A stretch of DNA of 64,000 nt from Desulfovibrio subterraneus (lineage in GTDB: Bacteria > Desulfobacterota > Desulfovibrionia > Desulfovibrionales > Desulfovibrionaceae). The DNA lies in contig NZ_BLVO01000004.1 in assembly GCF_013340285.1 (NCBI RefSeq), positions 124,001-188,000 of the forward strand, given 5' to 3'. Under the pieces are notes generated by a model, which saw only the letters and a list, made by a program, of their open reading frames with translations, was not told where the DNA came from and made no database searches. Positions 1 through 8,799 of the stretch are shown here, one piece after another (within the stretch, counting starts at the first letter, position 1; each line of letters begins with the position of its first letter). The position numbers and the translations under genes are program-made.

Positions 1-540
1 ATAGATGGCCATGGCGCACCTGTGGCGGGCCAGATCGCGGAGCTTTTCCGTATCGGGAACGGGCGTGCGCCCTTCCAGCCGGGTGATGATGAAGGATTGA
101 GAGAGATCGGGAACCGTCAGCGAGGTGGACGAGGCAGCAGCGGCAGCAAACCCTGCGGTCACCCCGGGTACCACCGCATGGCGGATGCCTTCTGCATCCA
201 GAAGATGCATCTGCTCGCGTATGGCCCCGTAGAGAGAAGGATCGCCCGTATGCACGCGGGCCACCATGCCGCCCGCCGCAACTGTGCGCATGATGCAGGC
301 ATGGGTTTCTTCAAGGTTCATGGGGGCGGAATCCACAACCAGCGCATCGGCACGGGCATGGGCAACAACCGCTTCGGGAACAAGCGAACCCGCATACAGC
401 ACAAGGTCGGCCTCGGCGATGAGTCGCTGTCCTTTCACGGTAATCAGCTCAGGGTCTCCCGGCCCTGCGCCTATGAACCAAACCTGAATCCGCTCCTCTC
501 CCTGCGCACCGGTCGCGGCGCCCTGCTCATGAACCTGCAT
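1..540 (-). CDS. cobM: Precorrin-4/cobalt-precorrin-4 C11-methyltransferase (partial, runs off window)
   Basis: The minus-strand frame from 540 to the window edge is open for 180 codons and has no stop, so the C-terminus lies outside. It is a tetrapyrrole (uroporphyrinogen-type) SAM methyltransferase. Near the N-terminus it reads VWFIGAGPGDPELIT, the glycine-rich loop of the family; then come LYAGSLV, VARVHTGDPSLYGAI and VPGVTAGFAAAA, which are typical of CobM/CbiF. The enzyme methylates C11 of precorrin-4 in the corrin ring. The ATG at 540 lies inside the last codons of the upstream binding-protein gene (14-base overlap), with AGGAAA about five bases before it, so translational coupling is likely. 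It is the last visible gene of the cobalamin cluster. CbiF (cobalt substrate) is more likely than aerobic CobM because cbiD and cbiET lie upstream. Confidence 0.9.
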   Translation of the reverse strand, partial: MQVHEQGAATGAQGEERIQVWFIGAGPGDPELITVKGQRLIAEADLVLYAGSLVPEAVVAHARADALVVDSAPMNLEETHACIMRTVAAGGMVARVHTGDPSLYGAIREQMHLLDAEGIRHAVVPGVTAGFAAAAASSTSLTVPDLSQSFIITRLEGRTPVPDTEKLRDLARHRCAMAIY

Positions 541-1300
541 TAACTTTCCTGTAATATTTCTCGGTAATGGAATCTATGGTGCCGTCGTGGTGCATCTGCA
601 AGAGAATCTTGTCCAGTTTTTTGCGCACATCCGTCAAGTTGGACAGACGGGAAAAAGCAATATACGAGGGAATTTTATCTCCGACAGGCCCCAAGGCATA
701 CAGTTTGTCCGCGAATCCGGCCTGTTCTGCAAGATAAATGGCCACATCCCGCTCCAGAGGTGCCACCTGCACCTTGCCGGCAGCGACCGATTCCATGAGC
801 TCCGCCAAAGTATACATCTCTATCTGTCGCGGAAATAAGCCGCTGCGCAAAGCTTCGTCCACGACCGGCCCGTAACTGTAGCTGAGAACCACGCCCACGG
901 TCTTTCCGGCAAGGCTGCGCATATCCCCTTTCCACTTCAGCGAAGCATCTGTGGTGAAAAAGTAGACGTGATCATAAAACATCTCATTGGTGCAGAAATC
1001 GAAAATCTCGCTCCGCTCCTGCGTCCAGTAGATGTTGACGATGGCGTCCGCTCCGCCGTTCTTCACCAGATACATGGCACGGGACCACGGAACCGTTTTG
1101 AGTTCAAAATCGATATCCGCGCGGCGCATGGCCTCCGCAACAATATCCACCGCTGCTCCGGTTGCCCCCAGAGGTACCGATGGAGTGCGCACTATCTGCG
1201 GCGGAAATTCCGGCGCAACAAGAACAATTTTTTCAGCCTGTACAGGGAGGCAAAAACACATGACTAACACAAGAGTAAGGAATCCGGTCAGCCGCCTCAT
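527..1300 (-). CDS. Periplasmic substrate-binding protein, solute-binding family 3 (paralogue 2)
   Basis: A 257-residue secreted protein. It starts MRRLTGFLTLVLVMCFCLP with a VQA cleavage site, a clear Sec signal peptide. The mature part has the family 3 binding-protein layout: an N-terminal lobe with PEFPPQ, a middle EIFDFCTN segment, and a second lobe beginning KGDMRSLAGKTVGVVLSYSYG. The start at 1300 was chosen over an upstream one at 1345 because GGAGGGG lies about five bases before it and the signal peptide begins there. The upstream neighbour encodes a paralogue of exactly the same length. No permease or ATPase gene is nearby, so the ligand and partner are unknown. The position between cbiET and cobM suggests a corrinoid- or metal-related role, but that is inference. 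Confidence 0.85.
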   Translation of the reverse strand: MRRLTGFLTLVLVMCFCLPVQAEKIVLVAPEFPPQIVRTPSVPLGATGAAVDIVAEAMRRADIDFELKTVPWSRAMYLVKNGGADAIVNIYWTQERSEIFDFCTNEMFYDHVYFFTTDASLKWKGDMRSLAGKTVGVVLSYSYGPVVDEALRSGLFPRQIEMYTLAELMESVAAGKVQVAPLERDVAIYLAEQAGFADKLYALGPVGDKIPSYIAFSRLSNLTDVRKKLDKILLQMHHDGTIDSITEKYYRKVNAGS

Positions 1301-1343
1301 ACGTCCCCTCCGCTCTCCCGTGAGCAATTTCAGCCGCCCGCTC

Positions 1344-1383
1344 AAAGCCTTTATGCCCGTCCGGAGACGGGCATAAAGGCTTT
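1344..1383 (-). terminator. Perfect 18-bp hairpin between the two binding-protein genes
   Basis: An 18-bp perfect inverted repeat with the 4-base loop CGGA; the core arms are GCCTTTATGCCCGTC and its complement. It begins 12 bases after the stop of the upstream paralogue (minus strand) and ends 43 bases before the start of the next gene. The arms end in AAA/TTT rather than a long T tract, so it may be a leaky terminator or an mRNA-stabilising hairpin that changes the ratio of upstream to downstream products. Confidence 0.6.
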
Positions 1384-1395
1384 AAACGCAGAGCC

Positions 1396-2169
1396 TTATT
1401 TATCTGATTTGTCCTGATGCCCGTAATATTTCCGTTCCCACAACGCAATGTCTCCATTCTCCCGCATGGCCCGAAGAACCTCATCAAGCCTGTCCCGCAG
1501 CTGCTGCAGGTTGCGCTTTTTTGAAAAAGCCACATAGGAAGGCACGCTTTCCACAATGGGGTTCAGCGCAACAAGCATACCTTCTTTTCCGACGGATTTG
1601 GCCAGATAGCGGGCAACATCGCTGTCACTTAGAACAACATCAACATTCCCGTCCATTAGAGCATTGATGTTTTCCTGCATGCTATAGAATTCTATGATGT
1701 TAATTTCTCCGGAAACTTTGGCAGCATCCGCCCTGGCTCCGTGGCTGAACCCCAGAGCCACACCAAGACGTTTGCCTGCTATGCTCCTGAAGTCGCCATT
1801 CCATCCTATCGTTGTTCCGGCGCGGGCAAAGAGATACACCCTCTCGAAGAAAAGCGGCTCGGAACAATAATCCAGCACCTGTTGTCGTTCCGGCGTCATA
1901 TACAGATTGATGACTCCGTCCACAACTCCCTGCTCGACAAGATACAGACTCCTCGCCCACGGGTAGACCTTAAGCGTGTAGGATACGCCCATCTTGTCCA
2001 GCGCAGCGGAAACGATATCCACCGACAGGCCGGAAGCCCCATGCGGGCTCGATGAATCTGCAAAGGAATGGGGCGGGTATTCCGGAACAACAAAGGAAAG
2101 CGGTTCCGCAGCTTCAGCGGTTCCCGCAACAAACAGCATGACAATCAGAAGTATCGGGAAGACACGCAT
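1396..2169 (-). CDS. Periplasmic substrate-binding protein, solute-binding family 3 (paralogue 1)
   Basis: A 257-residue paralogue of the next gene downstream. The signal peptide is MRVFPILLIVMLFVAGTAEA. The same landmarks follow: VVPEYPPHSF, VDIVSAALDKMGVSYTLKVY, a PERQQVLDYCSEP segment and a second lobe with FRSIAGKRLGVALGFSHG. The start at 2169 is preceded by GGAGGTGCG, and the A of its ATG is shared with the TAA stop of cbiET, so the two are translationally coupled. Longer in-frame starts only add non-homologous sequence read through cbiET. The ligand is unknown. The tandem duplication inside a cobalamin operon is unusual. Confidence 0.87.
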   Translation of the reverse strand: MRVFPILLIVMLFVAGTAEAAEPLSFVVPEYPPHSFADSSSPHGASGLSVDIVSAALDKMGVSYTLKVYPWARSLYLVEQGVVDGVINLYMTPERQQVLDYCSEPLFFERVYLFARAGTTIGWNGDFRSIAGKRLGVALGFSHGARADAAKVSGEINIIEFYSMQENINALMDGNVDVVLSDSDVARYLAKSVGKEGMLVALNPIVESVPSYVAFSKKRNLQQLRDRLDEVLRAMRENGDIALWERKYYGHQDKSDK

Positions 2170-3386
2170 TACGCACCTCCGGGCTTCTCCGCAGCGATGA
2201 TGTATACGGGATTCTGCCCTTCCATGCGGAGGTCGCCCGCAAGAGGAACAGACACGGAAGACTGGATCATGGTTATATCCACCGCCCAGCCCTGTTCGGC
2301 CAGATACCGGCGGCAGCGTTCGAGGGTTCCCAGCAGAACACAATGGACGACAAGCCGTCCTCCCGGTCGAAGACGGGGGCAGACGACATCAAGCAGCGCG
2401 CCGTCCTTGCCGAGTCCGCCGCCGATAAAAATGCGGTGCGGATCGGGCAGTTCCTTGAGGCAGGCAGGCAAGGTGCCATGCACCACCTCCAGCGCCAACG
2501 CCCCGAACCGCTTGCGGTTTTCACGAATCATTCCCACGCGGTTGCCGTTGCGTTCCACGGCGTACACCTCTCCCGCCTGCAGCAGGGCACAGGCTTCTAT
2601 GCCCAGTGAACCGCTACCGGCACCAAGGTCCCACAACACGTTGTCCGGAGCAAGGCGAAGGGCTGCAAGTCCGGCGGCACGCACCGGCCATTTGGTGATG
2701 AGCCCTTTGTCTGAAATATAGGCATCGTCCATGGTACCCAGAGCAAGGGGGTGTTCCGGGTTGCCTTTTCTTTCCAGCAGTACAAGGTTGAGGCGGGAAA
2801 AACTCTTTGTTGCCGCCTTGGCAAGCGGATAACGGTCAAAATGCTCATCTTCCGAACCGAGGTTCTCGAACACCCACATGGAGAACCATTCCGCGCCCTT
2901 ATCAAGCAGGCGCTGCGCAATGGCGGCGGGTATATTCCGGTCGTCGGTCAGAATCGCAACCCAGTTACGCATGCGAAGCGCATTATAGAGCGGAACATAG
3001 TCGTCACGGCCGTGCAAAGAGACGCAAACCACCTCATGCCACGGCACCTTGGCCCGTGCGGCTGCGGCTTGCAGGGACGTGATATTGGGATAGAAATGCA
3101 CTCCGTCGGGACCGAATTCATCCACAAGACGGGTACCAATGCCGAAGAAGAGAGGGTCGCCATCTGCCAGCACAACGATATCCCTTCCGGCTCCGTCGTG
3201 GGCGGCAATGTCGGCAAATACGGATTCAAGCGGTGCGGTTATGGCAATCTTGACAGCGGGATGATCTTCAAACATGACCAGCTGACGCTTGCCACCCACA
3301 AGTACCTCGGCACCGTCTATGACCCCCGAGTGCAGGTCGGGCAGAGCTTCCGAATCCACTCCCAGACCGACAACCTGAATCGGCAT
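2169..3386 (-). CDS. cbiET: Bifunctional cobalt-precorrin-7 C5-methyltransferase / cobalt-precorrin-6B C15-methyltransferase (decarboxylating)
   Basis: A 405-residue fusion. Residues about 1-210 are a CbiE-type tetrapyrrole methylase (IQVVGLGVDS at the start, LADGDPLFFGIG, then VPWHEVVCVSLHGRD). Residues about 215-400 are a CbiT-type Rossmann methyltransferase (LWDLGAGSGSLGIEA is the SAM-binding motif I, followed by YAVERN and RIFIGGG). The same architecture is called CobL in aerobic organisms. It methylates C5 and C15 of the corrin and removes the acetate carboxyl at C12. The ATG at 3386 is preferred over a GTG two codons upstream because the AGGGG ribosome-binding site sits nine bases before it but only three before the GTG. 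It lies between cbiD and the binding-protein pair. Confidence 0.93.
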   Translation of the reverse strand: MPIQVVGLGVDSEALPDLHSGVIDGAEVLVGGKRQLVMFEDHPAVKIAITAPLESVFADIAAHDGAGRDIVVLADGDPLFFGIGTRLVDEFGPDGVHFYPNITSLQAAAARAKVPWHEVVCVSLHGRDDYVPLYNALRMRNWVAILTDDRNIPAAIAQRLLDKGAEWFSMWVFENLGSEDEHFDRYPLAKAATKSFSRLNLVLLERKGNPEHPLALGTMDDAYISDKGLITKWPVRAAGLAALRLAPDNVLWDLGAGSGSLGIEACALLQAGEVYAVERNGNRVGMIRENRKRFGALALEVVHGTLPACLKELPDPHRIFIGGGLGKDGALLDVVCPRLRPGGRLVVHCVLLGTLERCRRYLAEQGWAVDITMIQSSVSVPLAGDLRMEGQNPVYIIAAEKPGGA

Positions 3387-3444
3387 ATGCACTTTCCCCT
3401 TTTGGCGAAGGAACTCGCCGGCTAAAAAAGCGGCCGCTCTCCGC

Positions 3445-4581
3445 CTACACTACGGCAAGCTGCCTGCCGTCAAAATCAAACACGTGCACTGTTACATGGG
3501 CCTTGTTTCCGGTCCAGTGCAGGGCGCATATCTTTGCGCGCTGCGCAACAGCCTTTACAATATGCTCCATGACACGGCCGTTTTCAATTATTTGCAATGC
3601 CTGCCGCGCGGTATTGGCCTGCTGCACCTCACGCGCAAGCTCTTCGGAGGCGCCCCCTTCACGGCACCAGCCGGCAAGCAGGGCAAAATCCAGCGACTCG
3701 GTGCGGGCATGCGTATAGGCATGTCCCTGCGCCAGTTTGACCAGCTTGCCGAAGAAGCATCCCCACGCAATACGCTCAAATCCCTTCCCCACGGCCTGCT
3801 CAAGTGAGAATGCCGCAAAATCCGCCGCCTGCACAAAGGCACGCTCCGGCCAGTCCGGATACTGCGCCATGAGCAGGCGTTCGCTGCGCCTGCCGGTGGA
3901 AAGACCTATGCCTGTGCAGCCCGCCGCGCGGGCCACATCCAGCCCCTGCGCTATGGTTGCCATCCACGCGCTGTGGCTGAAAGGCCGCACCGTACCCCGT
4001 GTGCCGAGAATGGAAATGCCGCCCATAATGCCGAGTCGAGCATTCATGGTATTTTTTGCCCGTTCTTCACCGTCCGGCACCGATATCAGCACGTCCACAC
4101 CGCCCGTGTAGCCATACAGGGCGCACACCTCGCGCACACCCGCTGCAATCTGCTTGCGGGGTTCGGGGTTGATGGCGGCCTCGCCCACAGCTACGGGCAG
4201 ACCGGGCAAGGTCACCCTTCCCACGCCCTTTCCGCCTTCCAGCGTTACCATGCCTTCAGCACCGGCAAGGCGCACTCGGGCCTGAATGACGGCCCCATGT
4301 GTGGCGTCGGGGTCGTCACCACCATCTTTCACTACTTCGGCAGTGGCACAGTGCTTCTCATCCTTGTTCAGAATGCTGCCGGCAATCTGTATATCCAGAC
4401 GCGCCTGTTCCCCGCCCTGCTCAGGCGGAAAAGGCGGCAGGGGAACGTTCACGGTTTCCGGCGGGCTGCCGCCCAGCAGCAGATGCAATGCAGCCACCGC
4501 CGCAGCAGTTGCAGCGGTACCCGTGGTAAAGCCTTCGCGCAATCCGTCCGCACGGGCAGCATCGTTTTCTCTGATATCCAT
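3445..4581 (-). CDS. cbiD: Cobalt-precorrin-5B C1-methyltransferase
   Basis: A 378-residue CbiD. The family signature LREGFTTGTAATAAAVAAL occurs near the N-terminus, followed by DGGDDPDATHGA, GVGRVTLPGLPVAVGEAAINPEPR, GGISILGTRGTVRPFSHSA and ARAAGCTGIGLSTGRRSE. It methylates C1 of cobalt-precorrin-5B in the anaerobic (early cobalt insertion) pathway. Its presence says the organism uses that pathway. Two starts are possible. The ATG at 4581 gives the usual N-terminus, while one at 4641 adds 20 residues not typical of the family; neither has an ideally placed ribosome-binding site. The upstream transporter gene ends at 4651. Confidence 0.93.
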   Translation of the reverse strand: MDIRENDAARADGLREGFTTGTAATAAAVAALHLLLGGSPPETVNVPLPPFPPEQGGEQARLDIQIAGSILNKDEKHCATAEVVKDGGDDPDATHGAVIQARVRLAGAEGMVTLEGGKGVGRVTLPGLPVAVGEAAINPEPRKQIAAGVREVCALYGYTGGVDVLISVPDGEERAKNTMNARLGIMGGISILGTRGTVRPFSHSAWMATIAQGLDVARAAGCTGIGLSTGRRSERLLMAQYPDWPERAFVQAADFAAFSLEQAVGKGFERIAWGCFFGKLVKLAQGHAYTHARTESLDFALLAGWCREGGASEELAREVQQANTARQALQIIENGRVMEHIVKAVAQRAKICALHWTGNKAHVTVHVFDFDGRQLAVV

Positions 4582-4650
4582 GATCGTGCCGAAACCTTGG
4601 CAAAGAGATTCAAAGAATGCCCCGGCAACTGCCGGAACCATCCCTCATGA

Positions 4651-5616
4651 TTACTTGTTGATAGTGCGCCGCTGCGCGGACTGCTGCCCGGATATGCCCA
4701 CCCATATGGCGAAAATGGCCATGCAGGCACCGAGCACACCGAGCGGCCCCGTGGGACGGTCGAACAGCAGAATGTCCCATATGAAGGAGAGTGTCGGCTG
4801 AATGAGCATGAGCAGTCCCGCCACGGCCGCTGGCAGCTTGGGCAGGGCTGAAGAAAGGAGCACCCAGCCCACGCCCTGACACAGCAGGCCGTAGGCGATA
4901 AGATAGCCGCCATCCTGCAATGTGGGAATGGCAAACGAAACATCGTGGAACTGGCTGGAAATACCGCTGAAAAGAGCCGTGCCCAGGGAAACCACTGCCA
5001 TGTTCATGATGAGCGGCAACCGCCCGGCCACACCCTGCGAACGGCGAAGAGTGAGAATGTAGCAGGCATAGAACACGGCAGTGAGCAGACCGAATATCAC
5101 ACCGGGAATGGTGCCTTCGGGCAGGCCGCCCACATCCACACCAAGCAGCAGCCACAGTCCGCCTATGGCCAGCGGCAGTGCCATGATGAGGCGGAGCGAT
5201 ATCCGTTCCTTGAACACCACCGCGCCGATAAAGGCGAGAATGAAGACCTGAAAATTGCCGAGAATGGTCGCCAGCCCCGGCCCCACATAGAGGATGGAGC
5301 GATGCCACGCTTCAAGATCGAGCGTGAAGAAAAAGGCCGCGGCAAGCACTATGCCCCAGATGCCCCGTCCCACACGCAGGCGTTCGCCCCTTGCAAGGGC
5401 CAAAATCAACAGGGCCACGCCGCCGAAAAAAACGCGGTAGAAAACCGAGGTGCTGGGGCCGACATTGACCAGCTTAACGAACACTGCCGCAAAGCTGATC
5501 ATGGTACCGCCCGCAAGCACTCTCAGCAGAGGGCCGAGCGGCAGCCTGTCCGTTGTGCTCTGCACAGCAGCATAGGGTACGGAGCCGGAACCGGCTCTGG
5601 ATGAAGTTTTTTTCAT
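4651..5616 (-). CDS. DMT-superfamily (EamA) transporter
   Basis: A 321-residue inner-membrane protein with about ten hydrophobic segments and the two-fold EamA repeat. The first half begins LLRVLAGGTMISFAAVFVKL and includes FYRVFFGGVALLILALARG; the second half begins IPGVIFGLLTAVFYACYIL and ends with a C-terminal IWVGISG. The pore-lining ILGNFQVFILAFIGA segment is typical. The substrate cannot be inferred from sequence. It is transcribed with cbiD, which might point to a cobalamin precursor or a metabolite link, but EamA proteins are often unrelated to their neighbours. The ATG at 5616 is used. A TTG at 5652 would add 12 polar residues, and neither start has a clear ribosome-binding site. Confidence 0.87.
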   Translation of the reverse strand: MKKTSSRAGSGSVPYAAVQSTTDRLPLGPLLRVLAGGTMISFAAVFVKLVNVGPSTSVFYRVFFGGVALLILALARGERLRVGRGIWGIVLAAAFFFTLDLEAWHRSILYVGPGLATILGNFQVFILAFIGAVVFKERISLRLIMALPLAIGGLWLLLGVDVGGLPEGTIPGVIFGLLTAVFYACYILTLRRSQGVAGRLPLIMNMAVVSLGTALFSGISSQFHDVSFAIPTLQDGGYLIAYGLLCQGVGWVLLSSALPKLPAAVAGLLMLIQPTLSFIWDILLFDRPTGPLGVLGACMAIFAIWVGISGQQSAQRRTINK

Positions 5617-5661
5617 TGAATAGATATAGTGCGCCCTGTACGGCGCTGACAACTGAAAAGA

Positions 5662-8103
5662 TTAGAGAGCGCCTGCCTTGAGCAACGCATCGCGGGCATC
5701 CTGATGCTTGCCGCGCACCTCAAAGGCCCTTGCCAGCTCAAGCCACGCCGACTTGAGGTCCGGTCGCAGCGCCGCTGCCTGCCGGGCAAGCACCTCGGCG
5801 ATTTCCGGATCTTCACCGCCATCCAGATACAGCTTGGCCATGAGCTGCAGGGCAAGTGCATCCTGCGGATTGTGGATGAGCGCCTGATGCAGGCATTCGC
5901 GAGCCTCGTCAAGCCGCCCCTGCCGCATGCACAGGCGGGCAAGGTGACGCTGCACCAGTGCCTGATTTTCTCCCAGCTTGGCGGCCTTGTTGTAATACTG
6001 GCGGGCAATACTGTATTTTTTCTCGCCCTCGGAGAGCTGTCCCAGCCTGATCAGCGCAAAGAAGTGCGAAGGATTCTGTTTGAGGCACTTGCGGTAAAAT
6101 TCACGGGCCTCTTTCACTTCTCCCATGGTGTGACAAACGTTGCCAAGGTTATAGAGCGCCATCACATCCTTACGGTTGCGCTTGAGCGCCTCTTCAAACT
6201 GCTTGCGGGCATCCTGCGGCCTGCCGAGACCGGCATAACACACGCCGAGAGAATTCCACGCCATGGTGTTGCCGTCGTCTGCCAGCAGCGCACGCTTGTA
6301 CTCCTCAATGGCCTCGAAGGTGTCCCCCTTCGAGAACAGCTTGTCCGCGCTGATGTTCAGCGCCACGGAATCCATGAGGCCCACCTTGGGCTTGGCGCAC
6401 AGCATGGCATATTCCAGCGCCTTCAGGCAATTCTCAAGGCTGTCGGCCTTGCGGTAGCTGAGAAAGGGATGACAGGCCACACCGGCGGCGGATTCTATAT
6501 GCAGCTTGGTATCCAGCGTTCCGCACAGGGTGGTGTAGAGTTCCAGCATCTGCGCCGGTGTCACGTTTGCATGGAAGTAGACAAGGGAATTGAGACCATA
6601 GCGCCCGCCCAGCACATCCGGCCCCAGGATGCTGCGGCACACCTCGGCGGATTCGGCAATGAGCTGCTCGGCATGCGAGGCGCGGTTGCCGAACGACCTG
6701 TCCGCACCGGTGAGGCGCAGCAGGGCCACGGCAAAGGTATCGCACTTCTCCCGCTCGCGGCTGAAGCGTGCCAGAAAATCCCTGTGGCGGAACAGCCCGG
6801 TAATCGGGTCAAGATGCGCCTCTTCCGAATCAGACGGCGCGGCAATGCCCTTTTCTTCCGGCATAAGCGTAATTCTGTCGCCCGGCTCGATTGCCCATGT
6901 GGGATCGCCAAGGTGCATGACCTCGGCCAAAGACTGCGTTTCACGAATCTCCATGAGCACGATCTCCCCCTTGTACATGGGGGCCTTGCCGCCGTTCTGC
7001 CCGTTGCCCCCGTTCTCGGGAACGGAAATCTTCCGGGAGTCATACTCCGTGGACCACACGGAATACCGGCCGCCTTCGCGGGCTCCCATGGAACGGCCAA
7101 GGCTGACCATCACCCTGCTCATGGGCATGGTTTCCAGCACCTTGCCCCCTTCCACCAGAATGCGGTTGTAGCCCATGACATATTCAAGGGCTTCGCCCAC
7201 GCTCTTTTCGCCTGCTATGCCTGAGGCGATGCGGGCCTTTCTGAGCAGCAGACGCGCCTGTTCGCTTATCTCACGCTCGAAGAGATAGCCCTCGAAATCC
7301 TGCGGATAGGCAGCATAGCCCGCACAGGCGTTCACACCCACCTTGTCTTCAGTGAGTTCGTGCACAAGGCGCACGGCACGCAGTTCGCGCACAGCCTGTT
7401 TGGCCAGCTTGCGGCAGGCCGTGACCGTGCCGCCGGGAATGAAAACGGTAAATTCGTAGTCGCCGGTGCGGGAAACAAAGGCGGATTCAGGCGCACAGGC
7501 CACAAGGGTATCTGCCAGCATGACGGTCAGATCATCGGCAAAGATGAAACCGTAATCGCGGATGACATGCTTCATGGAATCGAAGGCAAAGGTCACCACG
7601 CCCATGCAGGCGTGATAGCCGCCCTGCACCGCAGAGGCGTTGATATCGCAGCAGCCGTCGCCCGCAGGGCGGAAGCATTCACGGATGAGTTCCACCTCGC
7701 GGCAGATGGCCTGCTTCAGGTACTGTCTGGAGAAAAGGCCCGTTGCGGGGTCCGTAATGCTCATCTTGTACAGATAGAGCTTTTCCAGTGCCTGTTCCGC
7801 AAGCCCGGGCAGCAGAGGCAGCATGCCCCGACGCCCGCGCAGACTTATCCCGCGGGCCACGAATACGCCGAGCATTCTGCCCTGCAACTGCAGAGGCAGC
7901 AGCAGCTTGCGGTCGCTGGGGTCCCATACGGCCTCGGCAGGCTGCTTGCCCTTGGGAAAATAGAGACTGTATGATTTGAAAGGAAGAAAACGGCTGACGG
8001 CCTCCGCAAGCAGATGGTCGTAAGTAATGAGGTCGTGCCGTGTCAGAGTGGTCCGCGTGCCGGTGAAAATGTCCTGTTGCGCCTTCATGCTGGAGGTATA
8101 CAT
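5662..8103 (-). CDS. Tandem degenerate GGDEF-like domains with C-terminal TPR repeats
   Basis: An 813-residue cytoplasmic protein. Residues about 113-300 resemble a GGDEF domain (ITDPATGLFSRQYL at 116-129), but the active-site loop reads RTGDYEF at 212-218 in place of RGGDEF. Residues about 428-575 resemble a second one (LDPITGLFRHRDFL at 431-444) whose loop reads GGRYGLNS near 499. From about 583 to the end there are six or seven tetratricopeptide repeats (for example AWNSLGVCYAGLGRPQDARK and ALYNLGNVCHTMGEVKEARE). Neither loop keeps the full catalytic signature, so it is probably a non-catalytic or weakly active c-di-GMP-related scaffold. No transmembrane segment is seen. The start is uncertain, with ATGs at 8103 and 8088 and no strong ribosome-binding site. 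It is divergent from the nitroreductase operon. Confidence 0.8.
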   Translation of the reverse strand: MYTSSMKAQQDIFTGTRTTLTRHDLITYDHLLAEAVSRFLPFKSYSLYFPKGKQPAEAVWDPSDRKLLLPLQLQGRMLGVFVARGISLRGRRGMLPLLPGLAEQALEKLYLYKMSITDPATGLFSRQYLKQAICREVELIRECFRPAGDGCCDINASAVQGGYHACMGVVTFAFDSMKHVIRDYGFIFADDLTVMLADTLVACAPESAFVSRTGDYEFTVFIPGGTVTACRKLAKQAVRELRAVRLVHELTEDKVGVNACAGYAAYPQDFEGYLFEREISEQARLLLRKARIASGIAGEKSVGEALEYVMGYNRILVEGGKVLETMPMSRVMVSLGRSMGAREGGRYSVWSTEYDSRKISVPENGGNGQNGGKAPMYKGEIVLMEIRETQSLAEVMHLGDPTWAIEPGDRITLMPEEKGIAAPSDSEEAHLDPITGLFRHRDFLARFSREREKCDTFAVALLRLTGADRSFGNRASHAEQLIAESAEVCRSILGPDVLGGRYGLNSLVYFHANVTPAQMLELYTTLCGTLDTKLHIESAAGVACHPFLSYRKADSLENCLKALEYAMLCAKPKVGLMDSVALNISADKLFSKGDTFEAIEEYKRALLADDGNTMAWNSLGVCYAGLGRPQDARKQFEEALKRNRKDVMALYNLGNVCHTMGEVKEAREFYRKCLKQNPSHFFALIRLGQLSEGEKKYSIARQYYNKAAKLGENQALVQRHLARLCMRQGRLDEARECLHQALIHNPQDALALQLMAKLYLDGGEDPEIAEVLARQAAALRPDLKSAWLELARAFEVRGKHQDARDALLKAGAL

Positions 8104-8283
8104 ACACAGGCCGAAATTGGGAAGTACCTGCCTTGTCCTGCAGGGGCAGGCTTTGCCCCGTTCTCCCCCAAACCTTGCAACACCTGCGACGATGAGGTAG
8201 CTACTTTCTAGCCCTGTTGCACCTTACAAAATATTTTTCCCAAAAAACCCGGGGCCGCACAAAATTGCGACCAAGGAGCTGAC

Positions 8284-8799
8284 ATGAGCGCAGAAGCCAT
8301 ACTTGCCGCCATACAAGAGCGACGCAGCATACGCAAATATACCGATGAACCGGTTGCGGACGAGGCAGTGCGCGCCATTCTCGAAGCCGGACGCTGGGCC
8401 CCCAGCGGCATGAACAACCAGCCGTTCCGCTTTCTCGTGCTGCGCAGGGAAGACCCGCGCTTCGAAACGCTTTCCGGCCTCACCAAATACACGCACATCG
8501 TGAAAAGCTGCCCCGTGATGATTGCCCTGTTTCTCGACAAAAAGGCAACCTATCACGAGCACAAGGACCACCAGTCCGCCGGTGCCTGCATACAGAACAT
8601 GATGCTGGCAGCACACGCGCAGGGGCTCGGCACCGTCTGGCTCGGCCAGATGATGAACAATGCCCCGCAGGTTCTTGAGGCGCTGCAGCTTTCGCCCGAC
8701 GAGTACGAATTCATCACCGTCATCACCGTGGGGCACCCCGCTGAACCGGGCAAGGCCAACCGACACCCCCTCGATCATTACATGCTGGAGAAATTTTGA
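8284..8799 (+). CDS. Nitroreductase-family flavoprotein
   Basis: A 171-residue, single-domain, FMN-dependent oxidoreductase of the nitroreductase family. ERRSIRKYTDEPV at 12-24 is the FMN phosphate-binding segment. AGRWAPSGMNNQPFRF follows, and GLGTVWLGQM and VGHPAE lie near the C-terminus, all in the expected order. It reduces nitro groups, quinones or other small acceptors with NAD(P)H; the natural substrate is unknown. AAGGAG precedes the ATG. It is the first gene of a tight plus-strand cluster: its TGA stop shares its A with the ATG of the next gene. Confidence 0.92.
   Translation: MSAEAILAAIQERRSIRKYTDEPVADEAVRAILEAGRWAPSGMNNQPFRFLVLRREDPRFETLSGLTKYTHIVKSCPVMIALFLDKKATYHEHKDHQSAGACIQNMMLAAHAQGLGTVWLGQMMNNAPQVLEALQLSPDEYEFITVITVGHPAEPGKANRHPLDHYMLEKF

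Noticed and set aside
5620-5652. TTG start for the EamA transporter
   Set aside because: It has no ribosome-binding site and adds a polar leader before the membrane protein.
8104-8283. Cobalamin riboswitch upstream of the corrin genes
   Set aside because: I see no B12-box core; only a small GGGGC/GCCCC hairpin is present.
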